A stretch of 64,000 nt of DNA from Geomonas azotofigens (GCF_018919395.1 NZ_JAHLME010000006.1:62001-126000); one strand, 5' to 3'. Counted from the stretch's first letter, positions 8,803 through 17,668 are shown. Translations and numbers: made by a program. Notes: generated by a model not told the origin, from the letters alone.

Positions 8803-9393
8803 TTACACTCTGCGGGTCTTGTGGGTGTACCAGTAGTTCCCCAGAGCCGCCCCGATGGTCGTCGCCACCCCGTGCCAGGCGACCTTTTTACCTTCCCTGG
8901 GAGTGCCGCTTTTTTGCGAGGCTCTTTTGCCCCCCAGGAACGCCTTGGCGGCGGTGGCTGCCAGGGCCCACCCCGATGCCGGAACCTTCTCCGCACTCCC
9001 CTTTCCGCCGCCAAGCTTGCGCATCAGCAGCCACAGCGCGCCTGTTCCGACCGCGCGCGCCGCGGCCGGAACAGGATGGACCTCCACGACGGGCTTTTTG
9101 CCCGTCCTGACGTGCATCCTGTCGCGCACCCGCCTGTTCCCCAACAGCATCAGCAGCGCGCTCCCTCCGACCAACGAGGCCTGCACCGAGGTCCGCTGGG
9201 CCATATCGAGGGCTTTGGCGATGGTCTGCCAGGCGAACAGCTCGGCCTTCCGCAGTCCCCGCCGCTTCAGGTAACGCGGGGAAAGTCTCTGCTCGAGGCT
9301 CTGCACCGTTTGCGTTATATCGCTTTCCGTATGCCGGATTTGTTCGCGAATCCTCTCCGGCGACTGCTCGTCAATTTTAACGTTTTCGCCCAT
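8803..9393 (-). CDS. DUF3618 domain protein
   Basis: A 196-residue protein. The start (SPERIREQIRHTESDITQTVQSLEQRLSPRYL) matches DUF3618, a short helical motif found in bacterial envelope proteins; the rest is basic with weakly hydrophobic stretches near residues 75-85, 110-122 and 140-155. AAGGAGG precedes the ATG at 9393. The gene begins 79 bp inside the upstream holin-like gene, which implies translational coupling. Function unknown; the context suggests an envelope or stress role. Confidence 0.75.
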   Translation of the reverse strand: MGENVKIDEQSPERIREQIRHTESDITQTVQSLEQRLSPRYLKRRGLRKAELFAWQTIAKALDMAQRTSVQASLVGGSALLMLLGNRRVRDRMHVRTGKKPVVEVHPVPAAARAVGTGALWLLMRKLGGGKGSAEKVPASGWALAATAAKAFLGGKRASQKSGTPREGKKVAWHGVATTIGAALGNYWYTHKTRRV

Positions 9394-9758
9394 TGTACCG
9401 CCTCCTTCAAAGCCCCGACCGTCTGTTCGGGCTTCACGTCCATCCCCTTCACGTCCTTGCCGCCTTTAAGAACCAGCACCGCTCCGATCGCGATCAGGCC
9501 CACAGCCACCAGGAGCGCCGCCCCCCACGCGGGCATCACGGTGGCCAACCCAAGAACGATGGCCGCCAGGAACACCAGGAACCCCGTATAGAGGAGCACC
9601 CCGCCCACTCCGATAGCGGCGGCATCCTTGGCCAGCGCCACCGCTTTCTGCTTCATCTCCGCCGTGAAAAGGTCCAACTCCTGCCGGAAAAGCATGCGCA
9701 CCTCCCCGGCCAGCTCGGACACCAGTTCGCCAATAGTCTTTTCACCTTTATCCGCCAT
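9315..9758 (-). CDS. Phage holin family protein (DUF1469 / Phage_holin_3_6)
   Basis: A 147-residue protein with an amphipathic N-terminal half (GELVSELAGEVRMLFRQELDLFTAEMKQKA) and two close membrane helices (about 48-70 and 76-97), the layout of the DUF1469 holin-like superfamily. Despite the name these are normally chromosomal membrane proteins without phage genes around them, as here. AAGGAGG precedes the start. Its last 26 codons overlap the DUF3618 gene, and the tail (TSSRRRGFANKSGIRKAI) looks like read-through sequence rather than conserved protein. Confidence 0.8.
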   Translation of the reverse strand: MADKGEKTIGELVSELAGEVRMLFRQELDLFTAEMKQKAVALAKDAAAIGVGGVLLYTGFLVFLAAIVLGLATVMPAWGAALLVAVGLIAIGAVLVLKGGKDVKGMDVKPEQTVGALKEAVQWAKTLKLTSSRRRGFANKSGIRKAI

Positions 9759-10138
9759 GGCAGCCTCCTTTCGCCGCGTCGCACTGCTCCAGACAGGTAT
9801 TGCTGTAAGTTAATGGTAAAAAATTTACCTTTTTATTGCAAGGTTATTGGCGCAACGGCGGGCAGGGACCTACCGGGGGAAGTAACCCGGTGGGCGGCCG
9901 GGGGAACGCGCCTGGTATCGCGGGGCAACGCCAGGCTGGCCGGAGGATTTGGGAGGGGGGACGTGCCGATAAGCCATGGAAAAAGAGCGCGGATTGTGTT
10001 ACTGTCGCACCCCTTCAACCGTATACACAATTTACTGGAATATTTTTTTTCTTTGGTCCACAATTAGCACAATTAGAAAACATCAATCAGCATCACTGTC
10101 ACAACTTTTTATTGTTATGCAAGGAGAAGGAGCGTGTC
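9759..10138. other. Intergenic region with GC-rich inverted repeats
   Basis: No gene is supported in these 380 bp. The part 9868-9950 can form two adjacent hairpins (ACCGGG/CCCGGT near 9872-9892 and GCCTGG/CCAGGC near 9908-9936) and could be a structured leader or small RNA, but it fits no riboswitch class I recognise. The region 10020-10130 is AT-rich, as expected for the promoter of the next gene. Confidence 0.3.
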
Positions 10139-10504
10139 ATGAGTACCCAAAGAGAGTTTACCTCGTATACCCCGGATGAACTGCGGGAGCTATATAAGGA
10201 GGACCCCGCCCGGTTCGAAGAACTGGCGGATGAGGCGTTAAAGAAGGCGTGCGTGGCGAGGACCCCGGAGAAGAGCCTGAAGCTCCAGCAGATGCAGTGG
10301 TCGATGACCATGCAGATGCGTAAGGCGAACAGCAACCTCGGCCGTATGCACATCATGGAGAACCTCTTTTACACCCAGGTCTACGGCAAGGGAGGGCAGT
10401 TGGAGAAACTGGTGGACAACTGCAACTCCCTGCTGCGCGCCATCGGCAAAAAGCAGCAGATCGTGGGGAAGGAAGAGGAGACCATCAAGCTCCGCAGAGT
10501 TTAG
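10139..10504 (+). CDS. DUF3135-like small cytosolic protein
   Basis: A 121-residue, highly charged helical protein (SYTPDELRELYKEDPARFEELADEALKKAC, then LKLQQMQWSMTMQMRKANSNLGRMHIMENLFYTQVYGKGGQLEKLV). The pattern resembles DUF3135, whose function is unknown. The ATG at 10139 follows a strong AAGGAGAAGGAG. No membrane segment or catalytic motif is visible. A hairpin terminator follows 56 bp after the stop, so the gene is probably transcribed alone. Confidence 0.6.
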   Translation: MSTQREFTSYTPDELRELYKEDPARFEELADEALKKACVARTPEKSLKLQQMQWSMTMQMRKANSNLGRMHIMENLFYTQVYGKGGQLEKLVDNCNSLLRAIGKKQQIVGKEEETIKLRRV

Positions 10505-10560
10505 ATCAATCAAGCTACGCAGGGGGGCAACAGTGCACGAGCGTGGCGTCCCGCAGTAAC

Positions 10561-10609
10561 GAAAAGAGCCGCAGAGGCCGGCGATGTCGGCCCTGACGGC
10601 TCTTTCTTT
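10561..10609. terminator. Rho-independent terminator
   Basis: AAAGAGCC (10563-10570) pairs with GGCTCTTT (10598-10605), with a further GC-rich inner stem, then TCTTTG. It can serve the gene ending at 10504 and, from the other side, anything arriving on the minus strand. Confidence 0.75.
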
Positions 10610-10779
10610 GTGCAGCATCAAGAGCTGAAAACAGGCTATCCCCCCATAATGAAGGTTCATCTCACACGACCGCCAGCATCGAGTGAAGCCCACGAAGCAC
10701 CACACTTCGAACCAGAGTCCCCCCTTTTACGAAGGGTGTATAGACCGGAGTCAAGGGTGACAGTTGTTCGGGGACAGGG

Positions 10780-10801
10780 GGGATTTGCCTTGAAGCAGCG
10801 G
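10780..10801. repeat. Dispersed G-rich repeat, copy A
   Basis: A 22-bp block around GACAGGGGGGATTTGCC that recurs exactly at 57970-57991 and, inverted and slightly changed, near 57802-57820. It lies in the non-coding 10610-10864 gap; nothing else is recognisable there. Confidence 0.7.
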
Positions 10802-10864
10802 TCAACCACCGGTTCCGGCCCTGACCAGGTCCGGCGCCAACTAGATGCCGCCACAGCTTGCCGA

Positions 10865-11914
10865 TCACCCGCCGGCGCTGCAGTCGGCGAAGAAGGCATC
10901 GAGACCGGCGATCCACACCGCCTTGGTCTCGTCCGGGACGAAGCTCGCCTCGAAGCTGTTGCGCGCCAACAGGTAGGCCTCCCGCGCGCCGAGTTCGGGA
11001 AGCGCGTCGAAGGTGGCCGTGAAATTCTCGTTCAGATAACCGCCGAAGTACGCGGGATCATCGGAGTTAATGGTGGCGAGGACTCCTGCCGCCAGCAGCC
11101 TGCCGATGTTGTGGTGCCCCAGCTCGGGAAACACCGCGAGCTTCACGTTGGACAGCGGGCAAACCGTCAGAGCGATCCGCTCCGCGGCCAGGCGGGCGAC
11201 CAGGTGCGGGTCTTCCAGGCACCGCACCCCGTGGTCGATCCTTTCCGCCTTCAAAAGGTCAAGGGCGTCGCGTATATAGCGCGCCGGCCCCTCCTCGCCG
11301 GCGTGCGCCACCAGCCTAAGCCCCAGTTCGCGGCAGCGGCCGAAAACGGCGGCGAATTTCTCCGGGGGGTTGCCGCGCTCACCGCTGTCAAGCCCGACAC
11401 CGATGAACTTGTCCCGAAACGGCAGCGCCTGTTCCAGGGTGGCGAAGGCGTCAGCCTCACTCAGGTGGCGCAGGAAGCAGAGGATCAGGGACGCGGAGAG
11501 CCCCAGTTCCTCGCGCGCCCGCTCGACGGCACGGTGCAGCCCGTTGATGACCGTCGCGAAGGGGACGCCCCTGGCGGTGTGAGTCTGGGGATCGAAGAAG
11601 ATCTCACAGTGGATCACGTTGTCGGCCTTGGCCCGGTTCAGGTAGCTCCAGGCCATCTCGAAGAAGTCCTCCTCCGTTCGCAGCACGCCGGCGCCGGCAT
11701 AGTAGATGTCGAGAAAGCTCTGCAGGTCGGTGAAGGCGTAGGCCGCGCGCAGCGCCTCGACCGACGGGTAGGCAAGCTCAATGCCGTTTCTTTGGGCCAT
11801 GCGGAAGATCAGCTCCGGCTCCAGGGATCCTTCGATGTGGATATGCAGTTCCGCCTTGGGCATGCGGCGCAGGATGGCGGCGAGTTCCCCGCGCGGGATG
11901 GATTCCAGGTTCAT
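10865..11914 (-). CDS. Adenine/adenosine deaminase family protein, probably adenine deaminase (ADE)
   Basis: A 349-residue zinc hydrolase of the adenosine deaminase family. Visible motifs are the metal-binding [10 protein letters not shown] (His24, His26), the catalytic HAGEEG and [16 protein letters not shown]. The last, with [20 protein letters not shown], is the pattern of the adenine deaminase (Aah1-type) subgroup rather than classical adenosine deaminase, so the reaction is probably adenine to hypoxanthine plus ammonia in purine salvage. The start at 11914 is preferred (GGAG about 10 bp upstream); an upstream in-frame start at 12028 adds a Cys/Arg-rich stretch with no family match. It stands alone. 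Confidence 0.85.
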   Translation of the reverse strand: MNLESIPRGELAAILRRMPKAELHIHIEGSLEPELIFRMAQRNGIELAYPSVEALRAAYAFTDLQSFLDIYYAGAGVLRTEEDFFEMAWSYLNRAKADNVIHCEIFFDPQTHTARGVPFATVINGLHRAVERAREELGLSASLILCFLRHLSEADAFATLEQALPFRDKFIGVGLDSGERGNPPEKFAAVFGRCRELGLRLVAHAGEEGPARYIRDALDLLKAERIDHGVRCLEDPHLVARLAAERIALTVCPLSNVKLAVFPELGHHNIGRLLAAGVLATINSDDPAYFGGYLNENFTATFDALPELGAREAYLLARNSFEASFVPDETKAVWIAGLDAFFADCSAGG

Positions 11915-12108
11915 ACTCGATACTCCAGTGGTTCGATTGGGCGCCCGCAGGCGCGGACCAGGGATACTGCCACAACAGCACCCACACGACAACGACCTTT
12001 CACGACTGGCACCATTATAAAAGATCAACCCTCTGTGTCAGCAACCGGAACGCATTTTCCCTTGCCACCATTGCCTGCCGCTCCCCTAAAACGCTGAATC
12101 TTTGCCCT

Positions 12109-12137
12109 TTGACACGGGGTTTGAACTGTTATACATT
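12109..12137 (+). promoter_or_regulatory. Probable sigma70 promoter for the binding-protein gene
   Basis: TTGACA (12109-12114), 17 bp, TACATT (12132-12137). The -10 end overlaps ATTGCGCCTA (12135-12144), which occurs again inverted as TAGGCGCAAT at 12216-12225; the pair could be operator half-sites or the feet of an RNA stem. This leaves a leader of about 150 nt before the start at 12298. Confidence 0.5.
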
Positions 12138-12297
12138 GCGCCTAATCTGAAGGGGCTGCGAAAAACATCCCGACTCCCCACTCAAGTGAAATGCGATAGT
12201 GCCGAAAGTATTGTATAGGCGCAATTTTTGACTGTGTCGGACCGGTTTCAGCAGGGACGAAGAGGGAACGGGATTGCGCTCCCGCATGGAGAAGAAG

Positions 12298-13671
12298 ATG
12301 ACCCGGATGTGGCCCCTAAACCGCCTGCTGTACGTACTGGTCGGCGTCTGCCTGCTCGGTTGGGTGATGAACGCCGACGGCGCCGACACCACTGCCCGCA
12401 AAAAGGTCCTGATCCTCAACTCCTACCATTCCGGGTACAAAGGGTCCGATGACGCCGTGGAAGGGATCAGGGAGACGCTGCTCCGGGCACTGCCGGAAAC
12501 CGAGATCCAGATCGAGTACCTGGACTCAAAAAACAACAGCGGCAAGGAGTTCGATGGCAAGCTCATCGACCTGCTCAGGTTCAAATACCAAAAACGCCAC
12601 TTCGACCTGATTCTCTCCACGGACGACTACGCCTTCAGCGTCATCGAGGCGCACGGGGCGGACCTCTTCGGCGCCACGCCGGTGGTCTTTTGCGGCACCA
12701 ACTCATTCGATCGCTCAAGGCTCACCGGCAAGCACGGCATCGTCGGCATCGACGAACGCCCAAGCTTCAAGGCCACCCTCGACCTCATCCTTACCCTCCA
12801 CCCCAAAACCAGCAATATCGTCGTCATCCGTGACGATTCGGTTACCGGCCAGCTGAACGACATGGAGTTCCGCAAGGCGGCCGAGCAGTTGCGGGATAGA
12901 GTCACCTTCTCCGACTGGGCCGGGCTGCGCATGGACGAATTCATCACCCGGGTCGAGAAGCTGCACCCCGGCAGCGTGATCGTTTACTTCGCGTCCTTTG
13001 TGCAGGATGAAAATGGCGACCGGGTCTCCAGCAACGAGGCGCTCAGAAGGATTTCCACCGCCAGTCCCGTCCCCGTGTACGGCGGCTGGGAATTCAACCT
13101 GGGCAAGGGGATCGTCGGGGGGCGTTTGCTGAACCTTCGGGAACATGGTGCCGCCGCGGCAGCCTTGGCCGTGCGGGTCCTCAGGGGAGAATCCATAGAT
13201 GCCCTCCCCCCCGTCAGCCCCAGCCCCAACAAGGACATGTTCGACTACAACGAGCTGCGGCGCTTCGGCATCGCGCAAGGGGAACTGCCGGCCGACAGCA
13301 TCATCGTCAACAAGCCCCCCGGCTACCTCTGGAGTCACCGGGTCGAGATACTCTCCACCATATCCGTGCTCCTTTTGCTGGCCCTCACCATGAGCTTCGT
13401 CAAGCTGGTCAACAGCCGGAAGAACCTCCAGATTCACCGCGATGCCCTGATGCAGCGCAACGAGGAACTCGAAAAGGCCCTGTCCAAGGTAAAGGTGCTG
13501 GAGGGGATCATACCGGTCTGCATGTACTGCAAGAAAGTCAGAAAAGACGAGCAGAGCTGGCAGCAGATGGAGTCCTACATATCCCAGCACACCGAGGCTC
13601 AGTTCAGTCACGGCATCTGTCCTACCTGCTTCGACGACAATTTCTCGGGGAAAAAGCCCAAGCAGCTTTAG
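12298..13671 (+). CDS. ABC-type substrate-binding domain protein anchored in the membrane, with cytoplasmic double-CxxC tail
   Basis: A 457-residue protein. A signal/anchor helix (LLYVLVGVCLLGWVM) leads into a periplasmic domain (about 30-330) of the ABC_sub_bind type (KKVLILNSYHSGYKG, FDLILSTDDYAFSVI, PVVFCGTNSFD, VIVYFASF, PVYGGWEF). One membrane helix follows (ILSTISVLLLLALTMSFV), then a short coiled coil and a tail with CMYC and CPTC around VRKDEQSWQQMESYISQHT. This tail is the IPICxYCKKIR-type motif usually found at the end of sensor kinases and response regulators in these bacteria. No kinase domain is present. The start at 12298 is chosen for the GGAGAAG just upstream. The next gene is a histidine kinase, a likely partner (inference). 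Confidence 0.8.
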   Translation: MTRMWPLNRLLYVLVGVCLLGWVMNADGADTTARKKVLILNSYHSGYKGSDDAVEGIRETLLRALPETEIQIEYLDSKNNSGKEFDGKLIDLLRFKYQKRHFDLILSTDDYAFSVIEAHGADLFGATPVVFCGTNSFDRSRLTGKHGIVGIDERPSFKATLDLILTLHPKTSNIVVIRDDSVTGQLNDMEFRKAAEQLRDRVTFSDWAGLRMDEFITRVEKLHPGSVIVYFASFVQDENGDRVSSNEALRRISTASPVPVYGGWEFNLGKGIVGGRLLNLREHGAAAAALAVRVLRGESIDALPPVSPSPNKDMFDYNELRRFGIAQGELPADSIIVNKPPGYLWSHRVEILSTISVLLLLALTMSFVKLVNSRKNLQIHRDALMQRNEELEKALSKVKVLEGIIPVCMYCKKVRKDEQSWQQMESYISQHTEAQFSHGICPTCFDDNFSGKKPKQL

Positions 13672-13803
13672 TAGCGACCTCGCCGGGGAGCCTGTACCGT
13701 GAGCCACCGTCCATCCGCTGGTGCCATGATCGAATGCGATGATCTGGCGCCGCCTTGATTCCGTCCTCCGGAGTCAGCCCAGTTTGCCCCAGAAGGAGAG
13801 TAC

Positions 13804-15525
13804 ATGTCGTCGCGGCTCCGAAACGGTCGTTGGTATTCTGTCGCAACAGCAAGCATCCTGATCGTGGGATCGTGGATCACGGACAGCTTTCTCGACGCCG
13901 TGCTATTTTCCGAAGGGACCTTCCTTCAGCAGCTCCTGCGGCCCCACCCCCAGGAACTGACCTACCGTCTCCAGACCGTCATTTTTCTGCTGGTTTTCAT
14001 GACCTGTGCCTGGCGCAAGTCGAGCCGCGAGGAACAAGCGACCGCCGCGCTGGAAGATACCGTGGCCAAACTGGCCTTCGAAAAGGCGCGCACCGAGGCG
14101 ATCCTCGCCAGCGTGCCCGAGGCGGTTACGGTCCAGAGCCCGGACTTCAGGATCCTGTACCAAAATCCCACAGCCAGGGCGTTCAAGGGGGAGCACCTGG
14201 GGCAGTACTGCTACACCGCCTACCATGGTAGGGACTCCATCTGCACCGACTGCGTCGTCAGGGAATGCCTGGCCGACGGACAGCGACACCAGAGGGAATC
14301 GACCCATGTCTTCGACGGGGAGACGCGTCACATCGAGACGGTGGCGGCCCCGCTCGTTGATGCCACGGGTACCGTGATCGCGGCCATTGAACTCGTTCGC
14401 GACGTGACGGAGCGCAAGAACAGGGAAAACATCCTGAAAAAACAATCGGCTGCCATAGAAGCATCCATGGACGGCATCGCCCTGTTAGACGCTGACGGCA
14501 AGTACCTCTACCTGAACAGGGCACATGCCACCATCTACGGCTATCCCTCGCAGCGGGAACTGATCGGCTGCACCTGGAAGACCCTGTACCATGACGAGGA
14601 ACGCCAACGGCTGGAGCCGCTCATCTACGCCGAATTCGAGAAGGGACACGGGTGGCGCGGCGAGGCGACCGGCGTCAAGAAGGACGGCTCCCAGTTCCCC
14701 CAGGAGATTTCCCTCTCGCTTTTGGAGGATGGAGGCATCATCTGCGTGGTGCGGGACATCACCGAGCGCAAGGAATCGGAACAGGCGATCCGGACATTGA
14801 ACGCCAGCCTGCGCCAGCAGACCCTCGAGTTGCAGGCGACCAACCGGGAGCTGGAGGCTTTCAGCTACTCGCTGTCGCACGACCTGCGCACCCCGCTGAC
14901 CAGCGTCTCCGCGGCCGGGCAGGCCTTAGCGGACCTGTACCGCGACCAGCTGGACGAAACCGGTCAGTACCTGTTGAACGCCATCTATACCGGTTGCGAA
15001 AACATGGAAGAGTTCATCGAGGCGATGCTGGTGCTGTTCCGGGTAACGAGGTCGGAACTGAGTTGCGAGGAGGTGGACCTGAGCGCCTTGGCCGATGACA
15101 TCATGGCCGAACTGCGCATGTACGACGTGGAGCGCTCGCTAAAGTGGCAATGCGCCCCGAACCTGACCGCGTGGTGCGACCCCCACCTCGCCCGCCTCCT
15201 GTTGCAGAACCTTCTGGGCAACGCGTGGAAGTACACCTCCAGAAATGAGCACACCTGCATCGAATTCGGACAGAAGGTGCGCGACGGCGTGACGGAGTTC
15301 TCCGTCTGCGATAACGGCATCGGCTTCGAGATGAGCGACGCGGACAAGATTTTCAAGCCCTTCCAGCGTTTACAGCGCTCCAGTGATTTCCCCGGCACCG
15401 GGGTGGGGCTCGCCACCGTGTTCCGCATTGTCGACCGGCACGGCGGGGAGGTGCGCGCGGAGGGGGAGGCCGGCAAAGGCGCCTGCTTCTATTTCACGCT
15501 GCAAGGGGCGCAGCACCACATCTGA
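13804..15525 (+). CDS. Membrane-bound PAS-PAS sensor histidine kinase
   Basis: A 573-residue kinase. Two N-terminal membrane helices (about 11-30 and 56-70) have almost no periplasmic domain between them. PAS 1 (about 95-203) contains a cysteine set (QYCYTAY, SICTDCVVREC) that could bind a cofactor or metal. PAS 2 (215-325) follows, then a coiled coil, HisKA with His359 in YSLSHDLRTPL, and HATPase (CDNGIGFEM, GTGVGLATV). AAGGAGAG precedes the ATG. It has no receiver domain. The upstream gene supplies a periplasmic binding domain but no kinase, so the two may form a split receptor. No response regulator is adjacent. Confidence 0.9.
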   Translation: MSSRLRNGRWYSVATASILIVGSWITDSFLDAVLFSEGTFLQQLLRPHPQELTYRLQTVIFLLVFMTCAWRKSSREEQATAALEDTVAKLAFEKARTEAILASVPEAVTVQSPDFRILYQNPTARAFKGEHLGQYCYTAYHGRDSICTDCVVRECLADGQRHQRESTHVFDGETRHIETVAAPLVDATGTVIAAIELVRDVTERKNRENILKKQSAAIEASMDGIALLDADGKYLYLNRAHATIYGYPSQRELIGCTWKTLYHDEERQRLEPLIYAEFEKGHGWRGEATGVKKDGSQFPQEISLSLLEDGGIICVVRDITERKESEQAIRTLNASLRQQTLELQATNRELEAFSYSLSHDLRTPLTSVSAAGQALADLYRDQLDETGQYLLNAIYTGCENMEEFIEAMLVLFRVTRSELSCEEVDLSALADDIMAELRMYDVERSLKWQCAPNLTAWCDPHLARLLLQNLLGNAWKYTSRNEHTCIEFGQKVRDGVTEFSVCDNGIGFEMSDADKIFKPFQRLQRSSDFPGTGVGLATVFRIVDRHGGEVRAEGEAGKGACFYFTLQGAQHHI

Positions 15526-15636
15526 AAACGTCGCGTCCACACAGCCGCCCGTTACCTCTCTCTTCCACCTGGTGCACTCATACGTTCTGCCAACGGGACC
15601 AAAGATTGCCTGGCGGCTTTTAGACCAGGTGCATCT

Positions 15637-16104
15637 TTAGGGCTGGGCATTCATCTTTTTATCCGACAATTCCTCAAGCATTTTATGCAGTTCAGCTATG
15701 ACAATGTTCTGTGCGTCAAGATTTTCCAAAATTGCTTTGATTTCGGCCTCTGCTTTCAGATTGACTTCATAATCAATGTGGGCTTCGATGCGGTCGCGAT
15801 CAGCCTTGCGATTTTGACTCATCATAATCATGGGAGCCGTGTAAGCAGCCTGTAATGACAGTACCAAGTTCATCAATATGAACGGATACGGGTCCCAGTG
15901 TTGGACCCAAGCAGTAACATTCAGTATCGCCCATATGAAGAGAATTGTAGACTGCCCGATGATGAACTGCCAGGATCCGACTTTGTCGGCGATCCAGTCA
16001 GACGCTTTCTGGCCAAAAGTAAGCTGTTCCTCGACGATCTCGTTGGCGTTCTTTATCGGGCCGTGTTCGTGCCGGTAGGGCGGTGGAAGAGTCGGGCGGG
16101 TCAT
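15637..16104 (-). CDS. DUF1003 family membrane protein
   Basis: A 155-residue protein with the DUF1003 layout: ASDWIADKVGSWQFIIGQSTILFIWAILNV (membrane helix 1), WDPYPFILMNLVLSLQAAYTAPMIMMSQNRK (helix 2), and a charged coiled-coil tail. The family is broadly found and of unknown role; Mg2+ or CorA-like links have been suggested but are not established. AAGGAG lies 7 bp before the ATG at 16104. The codon use and GC content of this gene and its flanks are lower than in the neighbours, hinting at different ancestry. Confidence 0.8.
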   Translation of the reverse strand: MTRPTLPPPYRHEHGPIKNANEIVEEQLTFGQKASDWIADKVGSWQFIIGQSTILFIWAILNVTAWVQHWDPYPFILMNLVLSLQAAYTAPMIMMSQNRKADRDRIEAHIDYEVNLKAEAEIKAILENLDAQNIVIAELHKMLEELSDKKMNAQP

Positions 16105-16477
16105 TGAATTCTCCTTAGCCGGGCTGGATGTCACAATTCGCAGGTGTAATTCATCCAATCCTTTTCCTTGTTCATGGTGCCAACGGGGGCGGCCTTGACC
16201 GGCGGCGTCAGCCGTCCGAGTCCAAGGGCGTTGTTGGGCTCACCTCTCCGCCATCTGTGGTGATAAAAGTAGCCTGTCCCCTTTTACCCTCCACCTATAA
16301 GCAATTTCATTTGCCGGAACAAATAAATCGCAATATATAGAGATCCTGCATACATGTCAAAGGCGAAGTGATGGCTGGTATCCCTAAAGCGGTCGTGTCC
16401 ACCAAACTGCGGTAGTAGTAGGAATACTGTTGGTCGCGTTCCGGGATTTCGCACACTTTTTCCGTTGTTACGGTCGT
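16105..16477. other. Intergenic stretch with no recognisable gene
   Basis: Low-GC sequence by local standards, holding no ORF with homology I recognise. Its right end grades into the 21-bp tandem repeat. Confidence 0.4.
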
Positions 16478-16687
16478 TACTTTGCCAATGTACGGCTGCA
16501 CTTTGTGAATGTTCAGTAGTACTTCACGAATGTCCCAACGTACTTTGCCAATGTATGGACGAAGTTTGTGAATGTACGGTCGTACATTTCTGATGTAGGG
16601 CGACAATTCGCGAATCTACCACCTTACTTTGCGAATCTACGGTGTTACCTCTCAGTTTTATCATCACGTTTTGCAATTTTGCGTATT
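16478..16687. repeat. Degenerate 21-bp tandem repeat, ten units
   Basis: Ten consecutive 21-bp units with consensus near TACTTTGCGAATGTACGGTCG, each 21 bp exactly in phase. Because 21 is a multiple of three, both strands translate into heptads: roughly Y-F-A-N-V-x-x on the plus strand and R-P-Y-I-x-K-V on the minus strand. Stops interrupt the plus frame within the array (16517-16519), and neither strand offers a well-started gene, so I treat this as a minisatellite. Confidence 0.8.
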
Positions 16688-16807
16688 GAGATTTTGCAGG
16701 AAGGTTTTGCGATCCGGGGGGCTGGTTTCCGGTTTTCAGGGTGTCTCGACGTTCACCAGCTTGCCGACGACCTCTCGCGATTAGGTGGCAAGGGAGGTTG
16801 GAAGGGA

Positions 16808-16849
16808 GTGCCACCACCCGGTACGGAACCGGACCAGGGGTGGTGGCAC
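16808..16849. terminator. Strong nested inverted repeat downstream of the FN3 gene
   Basis: GTGCCACCACCC (16808-16819) pairs perfectly with GGGTGGTGGCAC (16838-16849), with an inner CCGGT/ACCGG stem. No T-run follows on either side, so it may stabilise or process RNA rather than act as a classical terminator. Confidence 0.45.
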
Positions 16850-16861
16850 GGTTGAGATGCT

Positions 16862-17488
16862 CTAGATCGCCATCATACTGATGAAGTTGGACCAAGGCCC
16901 TGCGTCCGTGGCACCCACCGCCCTGATCCTGAAATAGTAGAGCCTGCCGGGGGTAAGACCGGTTATGTCGATTCGGTGGACCCGACCTGAGGTCGTGTGG
17001 TGCCTCCAGCTGCTCTCGACGAGAGGGTCGCTTTCGCACACCCAGATCTCGTAGCTTTTGGCACCCTTGACCGCGGAGGCGCGGGCAATGATGCCGCGCC
17101 CTTCGTAGGCCATTCTGAAGTTCTCCGGCACCAAAAGACCCGCAACCGAAACTCGTTTGCTGGAGTTCTGCTGCACCATGCCCAGTTTCTGCGGAATGGT
17201 CGGGTCGTGTTTGCCGGTGAGGTTCGCTATGCCGTGAACAAGGCTCATCTGTAAGAGGACGTAATTTCGGGCTGCCTCCAGTTCCCCCTCCTTGTCATGG
17301 GCACCGTCCAGGACCTGGTGAAAGAGGGTACGGTGCCGTTCATGGGCACTCCGTATCTTCTCCAGGTTCGGCAGCAGGGTGTAAATGCTTTCCATGATGG
17401 AGGGGTCATTGCTCAAGTTGGTGATCAAGTCGCCGGTCTCGCGGACAAGTTCTTCGTCCTTTTCTCCGCCGTTACGATTTTTCCCCAT
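16862..17488 (-). CDS. Fibronectin type III domain protein, cytosolic
   Basis: A 208-residue protein. The N-terminal half is helical and charged (KDEELVRETGDLITNLSNDPSIMESIYTLLPNLEKIRSAHERH), and the C-terminal part (about 118-208) is one FN3 domain (YEIWVCESDPLVESSWRHH, ITGLTPGRLYYFRIRAVGATDAGPWSN). No signal peptide is visible, which is unusual for an FN3 protein. AAAGGAGG precedes the ATG at 17488. Similar FN3 proteins occur singly in Geobacteraceae; function unknown, perhaps protein binding. Confidence 0.72.
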   Translation of the reverse strand: MGKNRNGGEKDEELVRETGDLITNLSNDPSIMESIYTLLPNLEKIRSAHERHRTLFHQVLDGAHDKEGELEAARNYVLLQMSLVHGIANLTGKHDPTIPQKLGMVQQNSSKRVSVAGLLVPENFRMAYEGRGIIARASAVKGAKSYEIWVCESDPLVESSWRHHTTSGRVHRIDITGLTPGRLYYFRIRAVGATDAGPWSNFISMMAI

Positions 17489-17580
17489 ACGGGTTCCTCC
17501 TTTCGCTAGATTGGAAAACTCCAATACCGTAACATGCAGAACGGTCAAAGCAAGAATAAATCGTGGGGGAGTGAGGCGAA

Positions 17581-17610
17581 GGCGGGCGAATGATTATTCG
17601 CCCCTACAGG
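17581..17610. repeat. Dispersed palindromic repeat (GGGCGAAT...ATTCGCCC), copy 1
   Basis: A 30-bp element with GGGCGAAT (17584-17591) and ATTCGCCC (17596-17603) around a 4-base loop, ending CCCTACAGG. Its reverse complement occurs at 25508-25537 with one mismatch in 30 positions; variants lie at 25594-25625 and 25648-25673. Confidence 0.85.
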
Positions 17611-17629
17611 ACGGACGCGGGTGAACCAT

Positions 17630-17668
17630 AAAAAAGCGGGGGGCGAGTCTTTGCTCGTCCCCCGCTTC
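17630..17668 (-). terminator. Rho-independent terminator of the chemoreceptor gene
   Basis: On the minus strand AAGCGGGGGACGAG pairs with CTCGCCCCCCGCTT and is followed by a T-run (the A-run at 17630-17635 on the plus strand). It lies 35 bp after the chemoreceptor stop codon. Confidence 0.85.

Noticed and set aside
9315-9758. Holin-like gene as a sign of prophage
   Set aside because: DUF1469 proteins are usual chromosomal membrane proteins; no other phage genes, att sites or integrase nearby.
16307-16606. Minus-strand frame of 99 codons with PYIxKV heptads
   Set aside because: Produced by the 21-bp tandem repeat; no ribosome site, and the upstream part has no homology. Reported as a repeat instead.
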